DNA of 5,648 bases, from assembly GCA_945886995.1 (NCBI GenBank), contig CAMCZJ010000194.1, forward strand, positions 1 to 5,648. The letters are read 5' to 3'. Each line of letters starts with the position of its first letter. Position 1 is the stretch's first letter. The stretch is from Asaia bogorensis. Lineage in GTDB: Bacteria > Pseudomonadota > Alphaproteobacteria > Acetobacterales > Acetobacteraceae. Below are positions 1 to 5,637 of the stretch, piece by piece. The notes under the pieces were generated by a model. The model made no database searches, was not told the DNA's origin, and saw only the letters and a program-made list of their open reading frames with translations. The translations under genes and the position numbers were made by a program.

Positions 1-729
1 GCCCTTCGCTGTCTTGCCCATCTTCGCCCCTGATGCGGTGGTGATCAAAGGCGTTGTAAGGCCAAAGGCTTCCGCCTGATCCATGCGCCGGATCAAATCC
101 GTGCCCATGACAATATTGCCCCATTGATCAGACCCGCCCATTTGCAGCACCACACCATGGCGGCGGCGCAATTCCAGGAAGTCATAGGCCTGAAGCAGCA
201 TGTAGTTGAATTCCAGGAATGTCAGCGGCTGATCACGTTCCAGCCTTTGCTTCACGCTTTCCATCGTCAGCATGCGATTGACGCTGAAATGCCGCCCGAC
301 ATCGCGCAGAAAGGGAATATACAGCAGCTTATCAAGCCATTCCGCGTTATCGAGCATGATGGCATCCGTCGGGCCATCACCAAAACTCAGGAAGGCATCG
401 AATACCTTGCGAATGCCGGCCTTGTTGATTTCGATCTGCGCATCCGAAAGCAACGGCCGCGCCTCATCCCGGAAGGAAGGATCGCCCACTTTCGTCGTGC
501 CACCGCCCATCAGCACCACGGGGCGATTACCGGTGCGCTGCATCAGGCGCAGCAGCATGATCTGCACCAAAGACCCGACATGCAGGCTATCGGCGGTCGC
601 ATCAAAGCCGATATAGCCGGCAAGCGGGCCAGCCTGCAGCCGCGCCAAAAACGCGCCTTCTTCGGTGGTTTGGTGAATATAGCCGCGTTCCCGCGCCACA
701 TGCAGGAAATCGCTTCGCGCGCTGTTCAT
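1..729 (-). CDS. tyrS: Tyrosyl-tRNA synthetase, N-terminal 243 codons (3' end outside window)
   Basis: Class Ic aminoacyl-tRNA synthetase that activates tyrosine with ATP and loads it on tRNA-Tyr in the cytoplasm. Reading leftward from the ATG at 729, the protein shows the Tyr-pocket segment YIGFD (residues 39-43), the class I HIGH-type signature as HVGS (50-53), the conserved GGSDQWGN block (198-205), which helps bind tyrosine, and the second signature KMGKT (236-240), the bacterial TyrS form of KMSKS, at the very edge. The catalytic Rossmann domain is therefore complete, while the anticodon-binding and S4-like C-terminal domains lie off the left edge. The frame is open from 729 to position 1 with no stop or frameshift. 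The ATG at 729 gives a typical TyrS start (MNSARSDFL), but no strong Shine-Dalgarno precedes it. The gene diverges from anmK. Family assignment is very secure. Confidence 0.96.
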   Translation of the reverse strand, partial: MNSARSDFLHVARERGYIHQTTEEGAFLARLQAGPLAGYIGFDATADSLHVGSLVQIMLLRLMQRTGNRPVVLMGGGTTKVGDPSFRDEARPLLSDAQIEINKAGIRKVFDAFLSFGDGPTDAIMLDNAEWLDKLLYIPFLRDVGRHFSVNRMLTMESVKQRLERDQPLTFLEFNYMLLQAYDFLELRRRHGVVLQMGGSDQWGNIVMGTDLIRRMDQAEAFGLTTPLITTASGAKMGKTAKG

Positions 730-807
730 GATGCTATCCGGTTTCTTGATATTCCACGCCTGCCGGGGCTTCCGCCGACAGGGAAGCGAGGCTAGCACGT
801 CCCCATC
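730..807. promoter_or_regulatory. Divergent tyrS/anmK intergenic region
   Basis: This 78-bp gap must hold or overlap the start signals of two divergent genes. I find no convincing -35/-10 pair in either direction. A TTGATA at 746-751 resembles a -35 box for anmK but has no acceptable -10 at 16-18 bp. An imperfect inverted repeat (CCTG-c-CGG at 759-766 against CCG-a-CAGG at 775-782) lies in the middle. The promoter role is inferred from the layout only. Confidence 0.3.
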
Positions 808-1905
808 ATGCTGAGAACCATCGGCCTTATGAGTGGCACGTCATTGGATGGCGTGGACGCTGCCTATCTGGAAACAGATGGGGAGGCGATTGCGCGCTTC
901 GGCCCGCGCCAGACCCTGCCTTACGACCCCGCCTTGCGCCGCGCACTGCGGTCCCTGCTGGACCGCGCCGAAAACCTGACCCCCGATGACCCCGAATTGC
1001 TGGAAGCCACGCGCCGCCTGACCGAACGCCATGCCGAAGCGGTGGAGGCGATTGGCCTGCCGGCAGATTTGGTTGGCTTTCACGGCCAAACCATCCTGCA
1101 CCGCCCCGCCGCCCCAGGGCGCACCGGCACCCCCTTCACCTGGCAGATCGGCGATGCCGCGATGCTGGCGCGCCGCACGGGCATGAGTGTTGCCTATGAT
1201 TTCCGCAGCGCCGATGTCGCCGCCGGCGGCCAGGGCGCGCCCTTGGTGCCGGTATTCCATCGCGCGCTGGCGGCACCTTTGCCGAAGCCACTCGCCATCC
1301 TGAACCTGGGTGGGGTTGGCAATGTGACGTGGCTTGGGCCGGATGGGGAAATGCTGGCCTTTGATACCGGGCCGGCCAATGGGCCTTTGGATGATTGGGC
1401 ACGCCAGCATACCGGCAAGGATTACGACGCGGCGGGCAAACTCGCTTTGGCAGGCCAGGCGGATGGCGCTGTGCTGGGGCGGTTGATGGCGCATCCTTAT
1501 CTGGCCGCGCCACCGCCGAAATCGCTCGATAGGTTGGATTTCGACCGTGCCTTACGAGAAGCCGGCGCGGGTAGCCTTTCTGCCGCCGATGGCGCGGCCA
1601 CGCTGGTTGCCTTCTGCGCCGTATGTGTCGCCGCCGCGGCGCGGCATTTCCCGGAACCGCCGCTGCAATGGCTGGTCGCCGGCGGCGGGCGGCGCAACCC
1701 TGCGCTGATGAAGGCGCTTGGCAGCGCCTTGGAAGAACCGGTGCGCCCCGTTGAAGTCGCAGGGTGGGATGGTGATGCGCTGGAAGCCCAGGCTTTTGGC
1801 GTTTTGGCCGCCCGCGTGGCGCGCGGCCTGCCACTAAGTTTCCCTGGCACCACCGGCGCGCCGCGCCCACTGACGGGCGGGCGGATTATCGGGGCGCTGC
1901 TTTAA
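808..1905 (+). CDS. anmK: Anhydro-N-acetylmuramic acid kinase
   Basis: Cytoplasmic sugar kinase of peptidoglycan recycling. It uses ATP to phosphorylate 1,6-anhydro-MurNAc while hydrolysing the anhydro ring, giving MurNAc-6-phosphate. The 365-residue product matches the family's usual length of about 370. The start MLRTIGLMSGTSLDGVD carries the ATP-phosphate loop GTSLDG (10-15). Further family blocks are GFHGQT (H92-T95), WQIGD (112-116), the FRSADVAAGGQGAPL stretch (132-146), NLGGVGNVT (166-174), FDTGPAN (185-191) with D186 as the expected catalytic base, and the C-terminal nucleotide-binding GGGRRNP (292-298). The 808 ATG is chosen because the GTSLDG loop must sit near the N-terminus; there is no SD in the normal position (a GAGG at 787-790 is too far upstream). 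It diverges from tyrS and converges with the solute-binding-protein gene. No other recycling gene (amgK, murU, nagZ) is in the window. Confidence 0.96.
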   Translation: MLRTIGLMSGTSLDGVDAAYLETDGEAIARFGPRQTLPYDPALRRALRSLLDRAENLTPDDPELLEATRRLTERHAEAVEAIGLPADLVGFHGQTILHRPAAPGRTGTPFTWQIGDAAMLARRTGMSVAYDFRSADVAAGGQGAPLVPVFHRALAAPLPKPLAILNLGGVGNVTWLGPDGEMLAFDTGPANGPLDDWARQHTGKDYDAAGKLALAGQADGAVLGRLMAHPYLAAPPPKSLDRLDFDRALREAGAGSLSAADGAATLVAFCAVCVAAAARHFPEPPLQWLVAGGGRRNPALMKALGSALEEPVRPVEVAGWDGDALEAQAFGVLAARVARGLPLSFPGTTGAPRPLTGGRIIGALL

Positions 1906-1911
1906 TTGGTC

Positions 1912-1955
1912 GCATTTTCCGAGCCGCCAAGTGATTCCACTTGGCTTGAAAATGC
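1912..1955. terminator. Two-part hairpin between convergent genes, probable terminator or 3'-end structure
   Basis: An inner perfect 8-bp stem, GCCAAGTG (1926-1933) with CACTTGGC (1938-1945), closes a 4-nt ATTC loop. It is flanked by an outer perfect 8-bp stem, GCATTTTC (1912-1919) with GAAAATGC (1948-1955), with an asymmetric internal loop between them. It starts 6 bp after the anmK stop and ends 4 bp before the stop of the convergent gene, so it can form in both transcripts. Neither strand has a clean U-tract directly after the inner stem (the T run is on the left arm), so it is not a textbook intrinsic terminator. It may end transcription or protect 3' ends. Confidence 0.6.
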
Positions 1956-1959
1956 TCCA

Positions 1960-2919
1960 TCACTCCCGCCAGGGGTGCAGATTCCAAAGCGCCTGATAGC
2001 GTGCGCGCAGCGCCACCAGCTCTGCCCGATAGGCATCGGGTGCCAGGAAGCGGAGCGGCAGGAATTGCTGATCGGCAAGCCTCTGGAATTCCGGGTTATC
2101 CACGGTCTTTTTCACCGATTCCGCCAAGCGGGTGATGATTTCAGTTGGCATCCCACCAGGTGCAGCCATGCCGCGCATGGAACCTTCCACGACGTCAAAC
2201 CCCAATTCGCGCAGGGTTGGGATGGTGGGCGCGCGGTCCCACCGCGTCTCACCCAATTGCGCGATGGGGCGGAGCGTACCCTGGTTCATATCATTCAACC
2301 CTTCCGCCACATTCATCACCGCGAGCGGAATGGTGCGCGACAGCACATTCTGCTTCACCTGAGACGAACCGGCGAAGGGAATATGCAGGAATTTGGTGCC
2401 GGAAGCGCGTTCCAGCGCCAACATCGCCAAATGATCATCTGAACCAATGCCTGTGGTGCCATAGCCAATCGTGCCCGGATTGGCCCGCGCCGCCGCCAAC
2501 AAATCAGCGAGTGTCTTGTAAGGGCTATCGGGCACCACCCACATGCCGCCCGGATCATCAACGATGTTCCCGATCAGGGAAAAATCATCGAGTGAGTAGC
2601 GCGCGCGACGTTCAATCGGGATGGTCACGATATTGGGCGTATTGATGAAGCCAATTGTATAGCCATCGGGCCTGGCGCGCGCCAATTCGGAGAAGCCGAT
2701 TTCCCCGCCTGCACCGGGACGGTTCAGCACGACAACGGGCTGCCCCAGATCCGCTTCCATGAAGCGCGCAATGGTGCGCGCGGCGACATCCGTGCCCCCA
2801 CCTGCAGCAAAGGCGACAATCATAGTGATTTGCCGATCTGGCCGCCAACCGCCTTGCGCGTGCGCAATGGCAGGGGTGGCAAGGGCGCTGGCAAGCAGCG
2901 CGCGACGTGAAAGCTTCAT
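1960..2919 (-). CDS. Bug/TctC-family tripartite tricarboxylate transporter substrate-binding protein
   Basis: Exported solute-binding protein of the Bug (TctC) family. Members bind small carboxylates or related molecules in the periplasm and deliver them to TctAB-type permeases; the ligand here cannot be read from sequence. The 319-residue product begins with a signal peptide, MKLSRRALLASALATPAIAHA, with a likely cut after AHA (residue 21), then the family blocks AFAAGGGTDVAAR (36-48), NRPGAGGEIG (66-75), ARARPDGYTIG (80-90) and GYGTTGIGSDDH (152-163). Length is typical (about 320). The start at 2919 is preferred over the in-frame ATG at 3012 because it has an SD and begins the signal peptide; the longer form would have its first codons encoded by a terminator hairpin. 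No permease gene is adjacent, so it is an orphan binding protein, a common state in this family. Confidence 0.93.
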   Translation of the reverse strand: MKLSRRALLASALATPAIAHAQGGWRPDRQITMIVAFAAGGGTDVAARTIARFMEADLGQPVVVLNRPGAGGEIGFSELARARPDGYTIGFINTPNIVTIPIERRARYSLDDFSLIGNIVDDPGGMWVVPDSPYKTLADLLAAARANPGTIGYGTTGIGSDDHLAMLALERASGTKFLHIPFAGSSQVKQNVLSRTIPLAVMNVAEGLNDMNQGTLRPIAQLGETRWDRAPTIPTLRELGFDVVEGSMRGMAAPGGMPTEIITRLAESVKKTVDNPEFQRLADQQFLPLRFLAPDAYRAELVALRARYQALWNLHPWRE

Positions 2920-2923
2920 GTTG

Positions 2924-2930
2924 ACCTCCC
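2924..2930 (-). promoter_or_regulatory. Ribosome binding site deciding the binding-protein start
   Basis: On the minus strand GGGAGGT lies just before the ATG at 2919, with 5 nt (TCAAC) between GGGAGG and the start codon. It is the best Shine-Dalgarno in the window and fixes the start of the substrate-binding protein at the signal peptide rather than 31 codons upstream. Confidence 0.8.
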
Positions 2931-2967
2931 GGTTATTATGACGATCCAAGCACAAGCCGCGCGCATG

Positions 2968-3003
2968 AAAAAGGCCGCCCGGAATGATCCGCGCGGCCTT
3001 TTT
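2968..3003. terminator. Bidirectional intrinsic terminator after the alpha/beta hydrolase gene
   Basis: AAAAAGGCCGC (2968-2978) pairs perfectly with GCGGCCTTTTT (2993-3003), an 11-bp stem. Within the loop CGG (2980-2982) can pair with CCG (2989-2991), extending the hairpin past one C-C mismatch to a 6-nt loop. On both strands the G/C stem ends in a run of five T, the classical rho-independent form. It starts 20 bp past the stop of the minus-strand hydrolase gene at 3024, so its main role is most likely to end that transcript and separate it from the binding-protein gene. Confidence 0.88.
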
Positions 3004-3023
3004 GCGAGGCATGGCACCAAGGC

Positions 3024-3692
3024 TTAGTCAGCCGCCAGCGCCATGCGGTTGCGGTTCAGAATTCCCATCACGTGATCTTCCGCCGCATCCACAACCTTAT
3101 CGGTCTGCTCTGGCGTGAAGACATGGCCCGCACCGGCCATGACGCGATAGTCAATGCTGACACCCTTTTGTGTATTCAGCTTTTCCACCAGCTTCTTCAC
3201 GGAAGCTTCCGGCACCAATTCATCATCGGCACCATGCAGGATCAGCCCGCCGCAGGGGCAAGGGGCCAGGAAGCCGAAATCATAATGCGAAGCGGGCGCG
3301 CTGATGGAAACAAAGCCGCCCATTTCCGGCCGGCGCATCAGCACTTGCATGCCAACATAAGCGCCGAAGGAATAGCCAAGCACCCATTGCGAAGACGCGT
3401 TGGGATTGACCGTCTGCAGGAAATCCAGACCCGCGCAGGCATCGGAGATTTCACCAATGCCGCCATCATAGCGGCCCTGGCTGCGCCCAACGCCACGCAT
3501 GTTGAAGCGCAGCACGGAAAAACCGAGCGCCTGCATACGCTGATACAGCGCATGAATGACGCGGTTATTCATAGTGCCGCCATGGAGCGGGTGCGGATGC
3601 AACAATAGCGCCGTGGGGGCATTCGGGCGCTTGGAATGGTGATAGCGTCCTTCAAGCCGGCCATCAGGCCCGGCGAACATCACTTCTGGCAT
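3024..3692 (-). CDS. Small alpha/beta hydrolase, COG2945-like
   Basis: Predicted cytoplasmic serine hydrolase of 222 residues with the alpha/beta fold; the substrate is unknown. It shows the HPHPLHGGTMNN block (32-43) typical of this group as the oxyanion-side loop, the NMRGVGRSQG strand/turn (64-73), the nucleophile elbow GYSFG (106-110, Ser108), the acid region HGADDELVP (153-161, probably Asp157) and the histidine motif GAGHVF (187-192, His190). The catalytic set looks complete, and there is no signal peptide. The start at 3692 (MPEVMFAGPDG) is preferred over an in-frame ATG at 3743 because a GAGAAG sits at 3696-3701 and the 17 extra residues look unlike the family. It is divergent from iscR. 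A hydrolase beside iscR and suf genes is, from memory, a recurrent alphaproteobacterial arrangement, but a role in Fe-S metabolism is only inference. Confidence 0.88.
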   Translation of the reverse strand: MPEVMFAGPDGRLEGRYHHSKRPNAPTALLLHPHPLHGGTMNNRVIHALYQRMQALGFSVLRFNMRGVGRSQGRYDGGIGEISDACAGLDFLQTVNPNASSQWVLGYSFGAYVGMQVLMRRPEMGGFVSISAPASHYDFGFLAPCPCGGLILHGADDELVPEASVKKLVEKLNTQKGVSIDYRVMAGAGHVFTPEQTDKVVDAAEDHVMGILNRNRMALAAD

Positions 3693-3740
3693 GGTCTTCT
3701 CGTATCCATTCCATTCTTGGCCGATGCGGGGTCCGCAACC

Positions 3741-3766
3741 CATCGCTCAAGGGGGGATGAGCGATG
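3741..3766. repeat. Perfect 9-bp inverted repeat upstream of the hydrolase gene
   Basis: CATCGCTCA (3741-3749) and TGAGCGATG (3758-3766) are exact reverse complements separated by AGGGGGGA. It lies about 50 bp upstream of the hydrolase start, where a promoter or operator would be expected. No U-tract follows on either strand, so a terminator is unlikely. A regulator binding site or a leader hairpin are both possible. Confidence 0.6.
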
Positions 3767-3914
3767 CAGAACCCAGCGGCACCGGCGCCGCATTTCAGGG
3801 AAACCAAAACCACGACCAAGGTACGCCCAAACTTCTCATTCACCGACCGCGGAAATCTTGACCGCCATGCTCGGTAAACCTAGCTATCATTGCCACGGGA
3901 GCGCCGCGGTACCT

Positions 3915-3950
3915 AATCGCCGAGGCGCCACCAAAGGCGCCGCCTCGATT
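3915..3950. repeat. GC-rich inverted repeat with two alternative pairings
   Basis: AATCG (3915-3919) matches CGATT (3946-3950) and GGCGCC (3924-3929) matches GGCGCC (3936-3941), giving nested stems with a 4 x 4 internal loop. Alternatively CGAGGCG (3921-3927) pairs with CGCCTCG (3941-3947). The structure sits about 40 bp upstream of the TATAAT at 3989. No T run follows it directly. Function unknown. Confidence 0.5.
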
Positions 3951-3988
3951 CCCCAGAGGGGTTTCCCGTCCCTCAGAGGAAAATGTAA

Positions 3989-3994
3989 TATAAT
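3989..3994 (+). promoter_or_regulatory. Candidate -10 box (TATAAT) for the iscR transcript
   Basis: A perfect sigma-70 -10 hexamer, rare in DNA this GC-rich, oriented toward iscR. The positions 16-18 bp upstream (around 3965-3972) read like CCGTCC, so there is no -35 box; such a promoter would probably need an activator or be weak. It predicts a start near 4001 and an iscR leader of about 80 nt. An alternative is TTGACC at 3858-3863, which has only a poor -10 (TAGCTA) at 17 bp. Confidence 0.35.
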
Positions 3995-4070
3995 GATCAC
4001 GACTGGAAATTCCTAATGTTTTCATGCCGGGAGTCGCGTTTTTTTTGCCCCCCAGCGCGGGTGTCAGGTT

Positions 4071-4096
4071 GGGTTGACAAATGAGGCTCTCAACCC
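4071..4096 (+). promoter_or_regulatory. Inverted repeat spanning the iscR start codon
   Basis: GGGTTGA (4071-4077) and TCAACCC (4090-4096) are exact reverse complements 12 nt apart, with the ATG (4081-4083) in the spacer. As DNA it is a 26-bp dyad that could be an operator, for instance for IscR itself; as RNA it would place the start codon in a hairpin loop and cover the initiation region. It does not match the E. coli IscR type 1 or type 2 consensus well, so the regulator is unassigned. Confidence 0.4.
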
Positions 4097-4542
4097 GTGG
4101 CCGCTATGCCGTCATGGCGCTCGCTGAAATGGCGCGGCGAGAGGCGGCGCGGCCAGACCCGGTAGATGCAAGGCACGCCTCTATCCCGGAGATTGCCGCC
4201 GCTCAACACCTTTCAGCCGCTTATCTGGAACAGCTTTTTGGCCGGCTTCGCCGCGCGGGGCTGGTCGAATCAGCCCGCGGGCCTGGCGGCGGCTATCGGC
4301 TGCTACCCGCGCCAGAACACATCACCATCGCCGCCATCATAGATGCGGTGGAAGAACCCATCTCCGCCACCCGTTGTGAGGAAGGCAATCCGGGGTGCCT
4401 GGCGGGGCAGCGCTGCGATACTCATGATCTTTGGGCGGAATTGGGCGGGCAAATCCGGCTTTTCCTGGCCGGGGTGACGCTGGCGGATGTGCTGGCCGGG
4501 CGCGTTCTGGGCCGCGCCAATGCCCCCTTACCCCCTGACTGA
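4081..4542 (+). CDS. iscR: Rrf2-family Fe-S-sensing regulator, IscR-like
   Basis: Winged-helix transcription factor of 153 residues that controls Fe-S cluster assembly genes by sensing its own cluster. It begins MRLSTRGRYAVMAL, the Rrf2 signature start, which fixes the ATG at 4081. The helix-turn-helix follows with IPEIAAAQHLSAAYLEQLFGRLRRAGLV (35-62) and the wing GPGGGYRL (67-74). The C-terminal half carries C99, C106, C112 and H115 (within RCEEGNPGC and RCDTHDLW), corresponding to the three cysteines and histidine that hold the [2Fe-2S] cluster in E. coli IscR; the first gap has six residues here instead of five. No good SD precedes the ATG. The downstream cysteine desulfurase starts 6 bp after its stop, so the two are surely co-transcribed. 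NsrR or RirA are less likely given the ligand set and neighbour. Confidence 0.92.
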   Translation: MRLSTRGRYAVMALAEMARREAARPDPVDARHASIPEIAAAQHLSAAYLEQLFGRLRRAGLVESARGPGGGYRLLPAPEHITIAAIIDAVEEPISATRCEEGNPGCLAGQRCDTHDLWAELGGQIRLFLAGVTLADVLAGRVLGRANAPLPPD

Positions 4543-4548
4543 CCTGCC

Positions 4549-5637
4549 ATGCAGCGCCTTTACCTGGACGCCAACGCGACCGAACCCATGCGCCCGGAAG
4601 CCATCGCCGCCATGGCGGGGGCGCTGGCCCTGCCGGGCAATCCATCCTCAGTCCATGCTGAGGGGCGGGCAGCGCGGCGCATTTTGGAAGAAGCGCGGGA
4701 AGCGATTGCAGCGCGATTCGGGGCGCGCGGGCGGGATGTGGTGTTCACCTCCGGCGGGACGGAGGCGAATGCCTTGGCCATCCGGGGCCTTGCTGCCGGG
4801 CGGCGCGTGCTGGTGGGCGCGACCGAGCACCCCGCCGTGCTGGCCGCAGCGGGATCAGATGCTGGGGTGATCCCCGTGCTTGCCGATGGCACCCTGGATT
4901 TGGCAGCGCTGGAAGCGGCGCTGGGCGCGGGCAGGCCCGCCTTGGTTGCGGTGATGGCCGCCAATAATGAAACCGGCGTACTGCATCCCATTGAAGCCAT
5001 TGCGGAACTCTGCCAGGCGCATGGCGCTTTGCTGCATTTGGATGCGGTGCAAATGCCCGGCCGCCTGCCCTTCACGCTCGGCCCCGCCGATTCGATGGCG
5101 CTTTCCGCCCATAAGCTTGGCGGACCCAAGGGCGTGGGGGCGCTATTGCTCCGCCCCGGTTTGGACCCCGCGCCGTTATTGACCGGCGGCGGGCAGGAAT
5201 CCGGCAGGCGCGGCGGGACCGAGGCACTGCCCGCCATCGCCGGCTTCGCTGCCGCCATCACCTGCCCCCGGCCCGAAGGCCTGGCCGCGCTGCGCGATGC
5301 GATTGAAGCGGGCGTGAAGGCCCTGGCGCCCGAGGTGATCATCGCGGGCGCCAACGCACCGCGCCTGCCCAATACCACCAGCCTGATCCTGCCGGGTGTG
5401 GCGGCGGAAACCCAGGTGATTGCGCTTGACCTGGCCGGGGTGGCGGTATCCGCGGGTGCGGCCTGTTCATCGGGCAAGGTGCGGCAATCCCATGTGCTGG
5501 CGGCGATGGGGTATGGGGCGGAAGCTGCATGCGCCATCCGCGTTTCGCTGCCGTGGAATGCGGGGGCGGAGAAGGTGGGGCAGTTTTTGGCGGCTTGGGG
5601 CGGGATGCACGCCAAGCTTGCCGCGCGCAAACGTTGA
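4549..5637 (+). CDS. Cysteine desulfurase, NifS/IscS type
   Basis: PLP-dependent enzyme (362 residues) that takes sulfur from L-cysteine as an enzyme persulfide, leaving alanine, and donates it to Fe-S cluster assembly. Visible class V aminotransferase blocks are YLDANATEPMRP (5-16), GNPSSVHAEGR (30-40), SGGTEAN (68-74), TEH (92-94, H94 stacks on PLP), NNETG (139-143), DAVQ (165-168), SAHKLGGPKG with the PLP lysine K189, and RRGGTE (220-225). The catalytic cysteine is C306 in GAACSSGKVRQSHVL, the flexible loop of group I (NifS/IscS) enzymes. It is about 40 residues shorter than E. coli IscS (404) and ends without an IscS-like C-terminal tail. It is 6 bp downstream of iscR, without a clear SD, suggesting translational coupling. 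A AAGG directly after its stop (5638) may serve the next gene, expected to be sufB. Symbol left blank because iscS, nifS and sufS naming varies in this context. Confidence 0.94.
   Translation: MQRLYLDANATEPMRPEAIAAMAGALALPGNPSSVHAEGRAARRILEEAREAIAARFGARGRDVVFTSGGTEANALAIRGLAAGRRVLVGATEHPAVLAAAGSDAGVIPVLADGTLDLAALEAALGAGRPALVAVMAANNETGVLHPIEAIAELCQAHGALLHLDAVQMPGRLPFTLGPADSMALSAHKLGGPKGVGALLLRPGLDPAPLLTGGGQESGRRGGTEALPAIAGFAAAITCPRPEGLAALRDAIEAGVKALAPEVIIAGANAPRLPNTTSLILPGVAAETQVIALDLAGVAVSAGAACSSGKVRQSHVLAAMGYGAEAACAIRVSLPWNAGAEKVGQFLAAWGGMHAKLAARKR

Larger units (their letters stand above)
3693..4080. promoter_or_regulatory. 388-bp divergent intergenic region between the hydrolase gene and iscR
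   Basis: No convincing gene lies here: short open frames exist on both strands but none has family motifs or a good start. It holds a 9-bp inverted repeat (3741-3766), a GC-rich inverted repeat (3915-3950), GAGGG/CCCTC arms (3956-3974), a perfect TATAAT (3989-3994), eight consecutive T (4039-4046) and a dyad running into iscR (4071-4096). It is noticeably more A/T-rich near 3980-4025 than the genes around it. It most probably carries the promoters and operators for both flanking transcripts and a leader of about 80 nt for iscR. Confidence 0.55.

Noticed and set aside
124..795. 223-codon plus-strand open frame opposite tyrS
   Set aside because: The minus strand encodes an unmistakable TyrS catalytic domain across the same bases; the plus frame is His/Gln-rich shadow sequence.
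841..1870. Long minus-strand open frames opposite anmK
   Set aside because: They lie fully inside anmK, have Arg/Pro/Ala-rich compositions without domains, and disagree with the clear AnmK motifs on the plus strand.
2919..3012. 31-codon N-terminal extension of the substrate-binding protein
   Set aside because: It would be encoded by the intrinsic terminator hairpin, places the signal peptide internally, and ignores the strong SD at 2924-2930.
3636..4025. Open frames of 126 codons (plus) and 61 codons (minus, 3840-4025) in the iscR upstream region
   Set aside because: The plus frame begins inside the hydrolase gene and runs through the inverted repeats; neither has a recognisable motif, a good SD or coding-like codon use.
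3693..4080. tRNA, tmRNA or other housekeeping RNA gene in the long intergenic region
   Set aside because: No cloverleaf arms, T-loop GTTCRA-type sequence or other known conserved RNA core could be found on either strand.
4074..4102. TTGACA at 4074-4079 as a -35 box
   Set aside because: At 17 bp the sequence is GTGGCC, not a -10, and transcription would begin inside iscR. The hexamer is better explained as part of the dyad over the start codon.
4560..5630. Open frame of 356 codons on the minus strand opposite the cysteine desulfurase
   Set aside because: It is the antisense shadow of a complete, motif-rich enzyme in GC-rich DNA; the product is low-complexity Ala/Ser/Pro/Arg with no family motif.
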